The notes under the pieces: model-generated
Seen by the model: the letters and a program-made list of their open reading frames with translations, nothing else
The model's database searches: none
What the model was told of the DNA's origin: nothing
In this document: positions 1-8,363 of the stretch, piece after piece
Position numbering within the stretch: the first letter of the stretch is position 1
Layout of the letters: every line of letters begins with the position of its first letter
Program-made: the position numbers and the translations under genes
Assembly: GCA_034698045.1 (NCBI GenBank)
Contig: JAQGAU010000594.1
Location: forward strand, 1 to 25,955
Origin: Paramacrobiotus richtersi
Lineage: Eukaryota > Tardigrada > Eutardigrada > Parachela > Macrobiotidae
Length of the DNA: 25,955 bases
Direction of reading: 5' to 3'

Positions 1-2403
1 GCTGGTGGCAAAAAGAAAGCAAATGCAGAGGCAGTCAATCTGGATGAACCCGTGATCAGCCGGCATGGTGTTGCGTACGTGGACGTCAAGCCGCTTTTGT
101 TTCCTGGTGCGACTCGGATTCAAGGTGCGTTTCCAATTAAGGCGTATGACGCCAATGAATTTTCGGAAAGGACACATCGAGTTAGTATCGGAGCAGATGT
201 CGCGAGAAACGCTGCGGAACCGTCCGCGACAGCATCGCTGGATAACAAGGAGACTAGATTGAGCGTGGGTTCGAAAAATCGCAGCGATATGGGCGGCATT
301 CATGAGTTGCCTGATAAAACAGGTTGGCAAGTGACTTTTTTGTTTTCTTTTCTGCAAGGTGGAGCATTAATGTTGACAGGTTCTAACAATCCAAAATCGA
401 CCCAAGATATACTTAATCCCCATTCGGCAACTCAGAACGCTGAGCAAAGAAAATACGAAGAAAGTCTGTCGTATGTATATCTGGAGATGAAAGTCGAAAA
501 GCCTCTGGTATCGGAAACACACAAAAAACCAGTTATTAATCGTTTAAAACAGCTGATCAGGCCGGCGCAACAAGTGAAACACGCGGACAACCCGAATGAA
601 CTGGCATTAGAAGCGGAGCGAGCTATTCAGAAAGAAATGGAATCGATATACAAGACAATCGCCAAATCTTACCAAGTGTACACTGGCTCGTGCAAAACCA
701 AGTCGAGTACTCCTGAAGACTGCTTGAACCTCATTCAAAGAACTATGACAGCTAGTGGCGATTTCCACGCATTCAAAGAACAGATGAAGCTACATATCAT
801 CCAGCTGGTACGAAACAAGTATGGCCTCAACCCTTCGATTCTCAATGATTCGGCATCATTTTGCAGATTCCTTTCCACGTTGTATTGTGATCTCATGTTG
901 CAAGCACGCATGACCATTGCAGCGATCAAACGCAGTACATACCAGACACAATTTGTATCAGACTCACCACACAGTATTTCTGAACTACGAATGCTAGCGT
1001 TGGAAGCTGAGATGGACAACGACACTGAAGAAGCAGAACGGCACATGATAAAGCGAACAACCGTATCCCCGAAGGATTATACAGTGTGGAAGGATTTGGG
1101 GCAGTTTTACATGCGGTACAGCCAAGTGGACAAGGCTGAATCAGCATTCCTTGAGTGCCTACTGGACGACTATTCGAATTTCGAAGGACTAATCTGCATG
1201 GGGCATTGCAAACTTGTTGCAGGACATCTAGACCAAGCACAGACGTTTTTCGAATCCGTTTCGGTCCTGTATCCGGATTCTCCTCTGGGCTGGACAGCAC
1301 TGGGACTGTTTTACGAGTGCTGTAGCCATGATTCCACGGGAATGCGCTCGGTACTGAAGGACTTAGCCTACCACAACGCCAATGCAAAACTGGGACTGGA
1401 GGATAAGAGGATGCAAAGCTACGAAGAATTTCTTAAGATTTTGGAAGAACAACATGGTAGCGAAATATTAACAGGTACGGCCGATCCCAGTCGCCTGCTT
1501 CCAAACAGCCCAATACAGGGTCGTCCAAAATCGGATATGGAAGCGAAACTAGTACCATCCACCGCACCAAAAGGTGGAATTAAGAAGGACAATAAAGGCA
1601 TACTGTCTGGTGTCAGTCAGGCAGATTCGGATAGAGCACGCGAGCCAGTTAGACTAGAAACGAATTTCAGTCCAATCTCTGCCAGTGTATCCAACAAACC
1701 CAAACGCCATGTCCCGTCTGATAACATTTTTTGGAGTGCATTGGGTAGTCTTCTGAATTTAGGACTTTACCAGTTATCCAACCGTTGCATCGGTGAGAAT
1801 CTCATCACGACATGTGACACCGCGGATCCGGTGTTTTGGCGAGCAGCTGTGTTATCGAAAATGGCTCAGAACAAACTAACAGAAGCGGAGAATATTCTGG
1901 AAAATGTTGTCCAGCTGGATGTGGATACCGCGGATGTTTTCGCACTTCTGGGTCACGTCCAATACATGCAAAAGGAATTCGCGGAAGCGGCAGCCAGTTA
2001 TGACCGTGCATTGTCCTTATCCACAGAAATATCCGACCCATTCCCTGTGTACTTCCGATACGGCCGATTGGCAGAGAATTGCCTGTGGTACCAGAAAGCG
2101 TATGAAATGTACTTCTTGGCCATGCAGTTGAACCCGAGTTGTAAAACATGGCTGGGAATCGGCCGAGCTGGTTACTACCAGGAATTGTATGGGGAAGGCG
2201 AGCGAGCTTTACAGGAAGCTAATCGTTATGATGATAAGAATCCTGTAGTATGGGCATACTTGGCCATGGTTAATGTAAAACTTGATAGAATGGGAACAGC
2301 AGAAAGGTGTCGCCATGCGGCAGTTATTTTTGGAGTTGAAAATTATTTGAATGTTTTCAGTGAGATGCAACAGGAGTTTTCTGGAAATAAAGAATATCTG
2401 TAA
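1..2403 (+). CDS. CFAP70: CFAP70-like TPR protein, C-terminal part (5' end outside window)
   Basis: The frame is open from base 1, so the gene starts upstream; the first ATG-like codon at 52 is not a start. About 800 residues are visible. An N-terminal stretch with a KPLLFPG motif and a G-A-F-P strand leads into a long charged region. A first group of TPR helices follows (bases about 1050-1420, motif W-x-x-L-G-x-x-Y), then a Ser-rich linker, then a second TPR group (about 1840-2330). The tail, with YFLAMQLNPSC, W-L-G-I-G and VVWAYLAMVNVKL, matches my recollection of the C-terminus of cilia- and flagella-associated protein 70. In other organisms CFAP70 sits at the base of the axonemal outer dynein arm and affects beating. 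The family call rests on layout and these motifs; another TPR protein is the main alternative. A possible 36-base in-frame intron lies at 323-358. Confidence 0.72.
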   Translation, partial: AGGKKKANAEAVNLDEPVISRHGVAYVDVKPLLFPGATRIQGAFPIKAYDANEFSERTHRVSIGADVARNAAEPSATASLDNKETRLSVGSKNRSDMGGIHELPDKTGWQVTFLFSFLQGGALMLTGSNNPKSTQDILNPHSATQNAEQRKYEESLSYVYLEMKVEKPLVSETHKKPVINRLKQLIRPAQQVKHADNPNELALEAERAIQKEMESIYKTIAKSYQVYTGSCKTKSSTPEDCLNLIQRTMTASGDFHAFKEQMKLHIIQLVRNKYGLNPSILNDSASFCRFLSTLYCDLMLQARMTIAAIKRSTYQTQFVSDSPHSISELRMLALEAEMDNDTEEAERHMIKRTTVSPKDYTVWKDLGQFYMRYSQVDKAESAFLECLLDDYSNFEGLICMGHCKLVAGHLDQAQTFFESVSVLYPDSPLGWTALGLFYECCSHDSTGMRSVLKDLAYHNANAKLGLEDKRMQSYEEFLKILEEQHGSEILTGTADPSRLLPNSPIQGRPKSDMEAKLVPSTAPKGGIKKDNKGILSGVSQADSDRAREPVRLETNFSPISASVSNKPKRHVPSDNIFWSALGSLLNLGLYQLSNRCIGENLITTCDTADPVFWRAAVLSKMAQNKLTEAENILENVVQLDVDTADVFALLGHVQYMQKEFAEAAASYDRALSLSTEISDPFPVYFRYGRLAENCLWYQKAYEMYFLAMQLNPSCKTWLGIGRAGYYQELYGEGERALQEANRYDDKNPVVWAYLAMVNVKLDRMGTAERCRHAAVIFGVENYLNVFSEMQQEFSGNKEYL
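2386..2391 (+). promoter_or_regulatory. AATAAA polyadenylation signal inside the last codons of the CFAP70-like gene
   Basis: A canonical AATAAA lies 10 bases before the TAA stop at 2401-2403. Cleavage at the usual 10-30 bases downstream would leave almost no 3' UTR. Its use is inferred from position only. Confidence 0.4.
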
Positions 2404-2750
2404 TTGATATCGGCCACAAAACTTCAAGCAAATGAAAGCCGTAGCTCGCTGGCTATAAGCTCGCTGTATAGTAAGCCTTATATCTGCGACAGATTCATTA
2501 ACTATCGGAATTCGTTTGCACAAGAACTAAGGTTGCCGCTATCACCGGCGCGCGGTACTTGCAGTAACCCCCTCAGGGGCTCAGGCAACCAAGGAAGGAC
2601 TGAGTGGTGAAAAAACTTGTATGCACGTTCGTAAATGTACGAAATGGCTCTGTACGTAGCAACAATATCATACTCGCAATACAATCAGTATTATGCAGTT
2701 TATCAGAAGACGGCTGTGCCAGTTCGATGTAGCGAATTGCTTCCTTCAAT
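2404..2750. other. Intergenic spacer between two head-to-tail + strand genes
   Basis: No convincing coding sequence. A small C-rich hairpin (CCCCTCAGGGG, 4-base stem, near 2570-2580) is the only structure noticed. The spacer should hold the promoter and 5' UTR of the sigma-like gene; no TATA box is clear. Confidence 0.5.
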
Positions 2751-3356
2751 ATGATCTACATGATGGTGATTGGTAGTCTTCGCAGTGGGCAAGTGCGTTA
2801 CATACGCTGGTTTGATACGAAGATAATGCCCACCGACATGGAAGACCGTCGCCGATTAATTGTCACTTTACTACAAGAAATTCAGAACCGAGTAAATGAC
2901 AGATCTCAGGATTCGCGGAGAACCGCCAATAGTCCTAATCCGGAGAATCTCGAAGCATCTTCTGATCCTGGACGACAATCGCCGTCACCAAACAGTCCTT
3001 CGGATATCCGTCCGGACGCCGACGGCTACTTCGTACTGAACAGGGAGATACCAAACAGTGATGGATCGACAGTCCCTGTCAATGTTGTTTATTTATGCAC
3101 CCCGGAGAATATGTTTGCCTTGATGAGCGAAGCTACCGCTTCTCCGTTTGTGTATTTGGATGCCCTTTACGAATCGGTCGCGGCGATCATGGCTTGCTTC
3201 AAACTGCTCCAGTCTCCGACGGATATTATGTTGACCTTTCAGTTTCAAAAGTTATACGCCATTATGGATCAGATGTTTGTTGCTGGTCGAATAAGGTCAA
3301 TGAATGAAATACCCGCAATCTGTGAAAAACTGATGGCATTAGATACACTTAAATAA
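2751..3356 (+). CDS. Divergent clathrin-adaptor small chain (AP sigma-like longin domain) with a Ser/Pro-rich insert
   Basis: A single-exon gene of 201 residues. The start fits the family: MIYMMVIGSLRSGQVRYIRW mimics the first two strands of sigma subunits (usual pattern MIxxxLxxNxxGxxRLxKxY). Residues 28-48 resemble the following helix. Residues about 50-91 form a polar Ser/Pro/Asn-rich insert that ordinary sigma chains of about 140-160 residues lack. The C-terminal half, with PTDIMLTFQFQKLYAIMDQM then A-G-R-I at about 157-181, aligns with the sigma pattern DIxFNFxKxYxILDExxxxGxx. Sigma subunits are core parts of AP-1 to AP-4 and help bind dileucine cargo signals. The subtype cannot be assigned. 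It could also be a more distant longin protein such as a zeta-COP relative. The AATAAA overlapping the stop marks a very short 3' UTR. Confidence 0.6.
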   Translation: MIYMMVIGSLRSGQVRYIRWFDTKIMPTDMEDRRRLIVTLLQEIQNRVNDRSQDSRRTANSPNPENLEASSDPGRQSPSPNSPSDIRPDADGYFVLNREIPNSDGSTVPVNVVYLCTPENMFALMSEATASPFVYLDALYESVAAIMACFKLLQSPTDIMLTFQFQKLYAIMDQMFVAGRIRSMNEIPAICEKLMALDTLK

Positions 3357-3357
3357 A
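3352..3357 (+). promoter_or_regulatory. AATAAA signal overlapping the stop codon of the sigma-like gene
   Basis: The hexamer spans the TAA stop (3354-3356) of the upstream gene. A T-rich run and GT/CT-rich sequence follow within 30 bases, as expected downstream of a cleavage site. Confidence 0.55.
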
Positions 3358-3861
3358 GGCCTTTTTTAGCAAAATTTCGTTATTATTCTCTCGCTGAGTG
3401 TTTCATCGAACTTTCGACCCGTACAGAATTTCGTACCGAGTTATCACGAACAGAGTTTTCTTTTTGAGAAAAACAGTACTTTCAAGACAACAAATCTTGT
3501 CCTTCGTGGATTGCGACATACGCTCTTGTAACTGAAAACAGCGTTTTCTGATCAAGAAGCTTCGTTACGATTTTTATTTTGATTTACAATTCTGAACATA
3601 CGCGATACAAGACGGTTCAACACGAACGGATTCCTTAAGTGGAGAACATCACAAATAAAAAAAACAATATCACTACAAACAAGGCGCTTATGGAATACGA
3701 ACTATGTGCAATAAAATGAATAAGAAAAAAATTAAAAAACGACGAAAAGAAACCACTGGTCAACATCCAAAAAACCCAACCCAGATACGGCCAGAAATAC
3801 ACACAACAAGTGAAAAACAAAGAGCGACAAGTAAGCAACGAATCCTTACAGACGAAATCTC
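3357..3861. other. Tail-to-tail intergenic region
   Basis: This separates the sigma-like gene (+) from the 3' end of gene A (-). It is A-rich on the + strand around 3650-3830 and has no credible gene. It probably contains the 3' UTR of gene A: a minus-strand AATAAA reads at 3578-3573, about 285 bases past that gene's stop. Confidence 0.5.
3573..3578 (-). promoter_or_regulatory. Candidate polyadenylation signal of gene A
   Basis: TTTATT on the + strand is AATAAA on the minus strand, downstream of the gene A stop at 3862. Positional evidence only. Confidence 0.35.
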
Positions 3862-6800
3862 CTATTCAACAGGACAAGGACATTGGCAAGACTGTTCAGA
3901 GAGATCCTGACCATCCCCAGATGACAACGGATCCGGTATTCCAACCAGCTCAATACGCTTTCTTAGTAGATCCTCCCGCCGAGCTTCAATTTCTTTCATA
4001 CAGGTGACATACTCGGCCAATACTTTCTGAATACGTTCCAGATGGTCAGCATAATCTGTCTCTGGAGGCAAGGCAGCCAGCAGTTTTATCGTTTCAGGCG
4101 ACAGTCGCATCTCCCGCCCAATATCCACAAGGTCATCAAAAGTTTTAATCGCGTCCATTCCCGCGGCATCCAACGCAATGTGCGAAGTGTACAGACACTG
4201 AATCTTCTCTTTCATACAACTGACCAAACAATCTTTAGCTTCCAACACGGATTCGTACTTAAGATCACGGGTTATACAGCACCGCTGCAACTGATCCCGG
4301 TACTTTGCCAATCTATCCTGATCCTCTTGACGTTCTCTTTGATCGTCCATGGTTGCAAGACAAATTTCCTGTTGCGTCTGCTCCTGTAGACAGATGAATT
4401 CGCTGGACAGCTGGTCCCGCATGGTCTTGATCCGCTTGTATTTTGTTGTTGCAGCGGTGAAAGCTTGCTTCGCCTTTTGTTGCGAATCCGTCAGACATTG
4501 TGTTTCCTCCAGATAGTCTTGAGTCAACTGATGCCATATTTTTAAAATATCAATTTTATCATACAGCATCTCATCGTGGAGTTGTGTGTAACCAACTAAG
4601 GCTCCAAATTCTTCATGGGCTAACTGCTGCATATGATACATGTAGTGGTCACGGTAATCAAGCTCCGGTCGCTCAGGTGGCGGTGGGACGCAGACATCAG
4701 GCTCGCCACATTCCAGACGTAGAAGCAACGTTTCACAGTCATCCATTTCCATCATCACTTCGTCCTTATGGGCAAATTCTCGGGCCAACATGCCGTTCAG
4801 CTTGGCATGCTTAGCGGCTAGCTCGTCGTAGCAGCAACGCTTTTCCCTCAAGATATCACACATCTGCTCCGCTTCTTGTCGCAAGCTGCAGGTTTCATTG
4901 AGAACACATTGAATTTCGCTCCGCTTCATCATAATGCGGTCCCGCACTTCAGCGATCTGGGCTTCCGGATCACAGACTGATGATTCACTTGATTGTGCGC
5001 CACACACAGGAAGCCTATCATCTCTACAGTTTAGAAACCATTTCCGACCACAGTAAAAAATATTATGGTATGTTTAGCTTACCAAGTCCCTCCCGCTCGC
5101 TCACATTCTTGTTTTTCTTGGCGAAATTTACATTCCCGCTCTTCAGCAGTCAATGGCCGGCCTGTCGGTGTCGGATGTTCTGGCTTCAGTCTGCCCACGG
5201 GCAGAGCGCATGTGTCGTACTGTTGATCGGCTCTTTCATGGGTTTCATGTACCGTTTTACGTTTACCCAACCGACACACCGGTCCAGGGGAGGTCAGTGA
5301 TCCTAGTCCCAGTCCAGGAGACATGCCTCGCTTGCTGGTCAGCTTCTTCAGTTCAGCTTCGGCCCGCTCGGCAGCTGCTTTGGCTTCTTCGGCTTGTTTT
5401 CTGACCACGGCTAATTCCAGTTCGCACGAGGGTCCCGATGTTCCTGTTTTCTCTTCCGTCTTTTTGACAGGGAATTTATCATCACCATCGTCACCCCCTT
5501 TTGGCGCCTTTTTCTTGGCACCTTTCTTGGGTTTCTTCTTGTTCTTCCCTAACAACCAGGAAAGAAAGCTCGGCTCCCGCTCTTTCGGCTTTATTGAATA
5601 ATCCGTTACGTCGCTCTCGTCTGCATCAAGTCCATCGCCTTTCCCCTGCTTCTTGCCTTTCTGTTTCTTTTTGGGACTACCCATTCCTTCGTCTTCGTCT
5701 TCTTCTGATTCTTCTTCTGCCTTTCGCTTGCCCTTTTTCTTGCCGGTTTTCGTCTTTTTTGCCTTACTTTTGTCTTTCACAGCCTTTGCGATACTCGGTT
5801 CCCGAGGGGTTAACTTATCTTCGTCCGTATCGTCGTCTCCGACACTTTTGCTTCTTGACTTCGTATCTGCCGGATCGGTAGGCGGAACGGGCTGCCGTGT
5901 ATTGTTGCTCTTACTTCGCCGCACGTTCTTCTTCAGTTGGATTTCAAACAGTTGCGAACCAGCTGGGTTGACAAATTTCTTGGATGTTTTACGCAGTTCC
6001 ATTTCTTCAATTGGATCGGTTGACTGTTCATCGGAGTACGTTTTAGTATTCTTTCTAACTCTCACCACTTCCGCCGGCTCGTAATTATTGTATAATTGGC
6101 CGTTGGAGTCGGTGAACTGTTCTGTAGTACGGCGAATTTCTGTCTTGACCTCTATTGGTTCGCCCGTTGCCGTGGAAGAGCGCCGTACTGTTCTCTGGCT
6201 GGTTTCGCCTTTCATATCTGGCATTGGTGTTCTTCCAGCTGCGGTATCGGGTTGTACCATGATCGGCATCACAATGCTCTTTTGTGAGCGATCGACTGGC
6301 GCTTCCATACCAAACTGCCTGAAATGCATTCATTGATCATCCGGGAAACAAAACATTTAGTAACCGCGCAAGTAAAGGGGTGCATTAGGTGGCCGAAATT
6401 TCACCTTGAGATTTTTTCGGTTTCGTTCGGTGTATCGCCGATTGGTGTTATTCCAAACGCTTTTCCAAACTTGTTTGAGTCGTTGACAGATAGTTTTCCT
6501 GATGCCACCCCCAAAGGATCAGGTGCATCTCCCGCGCCGCCGAAACTGCGCTGCACGGCACGACTTTCTCGGACGGTTGTGTCATTCGGGAAGGTGGCGG
6601 CGGCGCTTGGGCGCGATTCGGCCAATGAGCTCTTGGGCGTATGATCAGCTGCATCAGGAATAGCTGGCGCGGTCAATCCAGCATACGAGCCACCCTGTCG
6701 GCCGTCTACGACACTACTCGTACTTCTTCGGACGTTTGTTTTGCTAGCCCTGGTACCATAATTCGTGCTAATACGACTTGTTCGGTCAGACGCGGAATTC

Positions 6801-7995
6801 TTCACAGAAATCTGTGATGGCTTCTTTAGCTCCAGTACGGATGCCGACGCAGCAGTACGTTTTGGCAAGCGGTCGCCTCTGGGTTCGGCCATCAGATCAC
6901 CACCCAGCGTTTCCCTGATTATACTTCTGTGCATAGGAGTACTTGTCCTGCTCCATTTCCACGGGTTCTCGACACTCGCACTAGAGACTTTTGGTTCCTG
7001 TGTTACCGGCATCGACTCACTTACGCGAGATATCCGAGAAACCACTCCGTCTGGTCCTATTGAACCTGCGCTCGGTTTGCGTACATAGTCCGTACTGTCA
7101 GCAGTGTCAGGTAAGGAAGCAGCAGGCGCTATTGACGGCTCTTTCACTGCAAGTTCACCGCCAAGTGTTGGCCTAATCAAGCTAGTACGCAACGGCGTGC
7201 TGCTTGTACTCCATTTCCATGGATTGTCCGCTACTTCCGACGAGTTTTCTTCTTGAATGCTGGTTTCTAATCCATCAACACTGGACCCGTACGATGTTCG
7301 GATACCAGCCTGTTCAGACACGGGTGCGGTTGATTTTCGTCCTTTGTTCTCCTCTGTTGGCGGATGATCGAGTGAACTTAGCGCTGGTCTGACATTCATT
7401 TCACCGCCAAGGGTCGGTCTGATTAAACTGGGCCGAAACGGAGTACTAGCCGTGCTCCATTTCCACGGATTATCTGTGACGATGTCATTTGTCGCGCTTG
7501 CCTCCTTCGACTGCGATACTCGAGCGGCATCTGAAACGAGTAAATACACGTTTTTACTAATCTGTTTGAACCGAAAAGGTAATCGAGCAATAATTTACCG
7601 GTAACAGATTGTCTCCCGGCAAAGGACAGAAACGACTGTTTCTGTAAGCGGTCAGAGAGAGGAGCGTAAAACTCTTCGTGCGAGCCAGACGCGCTTTCCT
7701 TGGACTGTGGTTTTGCAGCTTCTGTTGCCGTACCAGATAACAATAACTCTTCATCACCTTCCAGGTCTGAATCTTCGTCCAGTGAGCGCATTTCAGCTTT
7801 GTCGGACTTCTGGATTTTAACGGCTCCATTTTTGATTGCACTGAACTTGCTTTCTCTTTCTGCCTCGTCCCTTGAAGAAGCCTTCCGTTCTAAATCCGAC
7901 TGCGAATTTGCTTGTGCCTTTCTGGATGCCCTTGAACTTTTCTTCTCTATGCTCTTCTTTTGGGCGCTGCTTTTTCTGGATTTACTGTTTGCCAT
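3862..7995 (-). CDS. Gene A: Ser/Lys-rich repeat and coiled-coil protein, 1303 residues, four exons
   Basis: Exons on the minus strand are 7995-7599, 7530-6405, 6318-5083 and 5014-3862. Introns are 68, 86 and 68 bases, GT-AG, with matching phases 1, 2 and 2; total coding length is 3912. The start ATG has an AAAC context. Order of parts: a Lys/Ser-rich basic head; three repeats with core NPWKWS-x-x-STP and LIR-x-TLGG (exon 2); a module of about four RK(S/T)T repeats ending in F-V-N-P-A-G-S-Q-L-F-E (6195-5910); a Lys-rich acidic/basic stretch; a heptad-rich coiled coil of roughly 350 residues (exon 4), with LTDSQQKAKQAF; and a tail ending CQCPCPVE. No transmembrane segment or signal peptide is seen. 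I do not recognise the family. It looks structural (cytoskeletal, ciliary or nuclear matrix are possible). Gene B is its paralogue. Confidence 0.8.
5910..6195 (-). repeat. RKST-type repeat module of gene A
   Basis: About four units of 22-28 residues. Each begins with a basic pair and a Ser/Thr pair, then a Tyr/Phe, an acidic or Gly turn, and a Glu-rich strand. The last unit carries FVNPAGSQLFEIQLKK. Gene B has the same module with high identity, including YVNPAGSQLFEVQLRK. Confidence 0.8.
6896..7471 (-). repeat. Three NPWKWS/TLGG protein repeats in gene A
   Basis: Three 24-residue units start at 7471, 7225 and 6967 on the minus strand, spaced 82 and 86 residues apart. Each reads NPWKWS, two variable residues, STP, then S(L/I)IR-x-TLGG(E/D). 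The linkers differ and are Ser-rich. Conservation of the units but not the linkers suggests short binding motifs under selection. Gene B lacks them. Confidence 0.85.
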
Positions 7996-8039
7996 GTTTA
8001 TGAGCGTACGCTCTACTGGCTGACCTTACTGTTTGATTG

Positions 8040-8055
8040 TTGATGACGTTATCAA
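8040..8055. promoter_or_regulatory. Near-palindrome around ACGT upstream of gene A (CRE/bZIP-like)
   Basis: TTGATGACGTTATCAA matches its own reverse complement at 14 of 16 positions and contains TGACGT, a CRE/ATF half site. It lies 45 bases upstream of the gene A start codon at 7995, in promoter or 5' UTR position. Binding is inferred only. Confidence 0.3.
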
Positions 8056-8170
8056 ATAACAAAAAGTGCATGTTGTTCCATGCAAAATAGCCGGTAAACT
8101 TCGAGTTCTAGTCCTTCGAACTTAGATCCAGCTAAAGAAAGGTTATTTTACCAAGTACCCCATGACAACA

Positions 8171-8176
8171 TTTATT
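8171..8176 (-). promoter_or_regulatory. Candidate polyadenylation signal of the double Kv gene
   Basis: AATAAA on the minus strand, about 190 bases past the stop codon at 8364. Positional evidence only. Confidence 0.35.
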
Positions 8177-8363
8177 TTACGTAAAAGAAAACACTTGAGT
8201 TCTTCAAACAAGAAAGTTCTCAAAAAGACTAATAAATTAGCATTACTACTCTATATATAGTATGTATATGCATAAGCGTGCGCACAGACAAACCGTGTAA
8301 CATTTGGGCCCATCGGGCCATCCATATTACACATACATAAGTAACGTGAAACCGTACTAAAAT

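Larger units (their letters stand above)
7996..8363. other. Intergenic region between the double Kv gene and gene A
   Basis: Both flanking genes run on the minus strand. The region holds the 3' UTR of the channel gene, with a minus-strand AATAAA at 8176-8171, and the promoter of gene A. No other gene is seen. A short GGCCC-ATC-GGGCC hairpin lies near 8310. Confidence 0.5.

Noticed and set aside
5323-6084. Long + strand frames opposite the Lys/Ser-rich exons of genes A and B (also 18972-19907 and 20271-20771)
   Set aside because: Antisense shadows of Lys/Ser codons giving Phe/Leu-rich peptides; no independent support.
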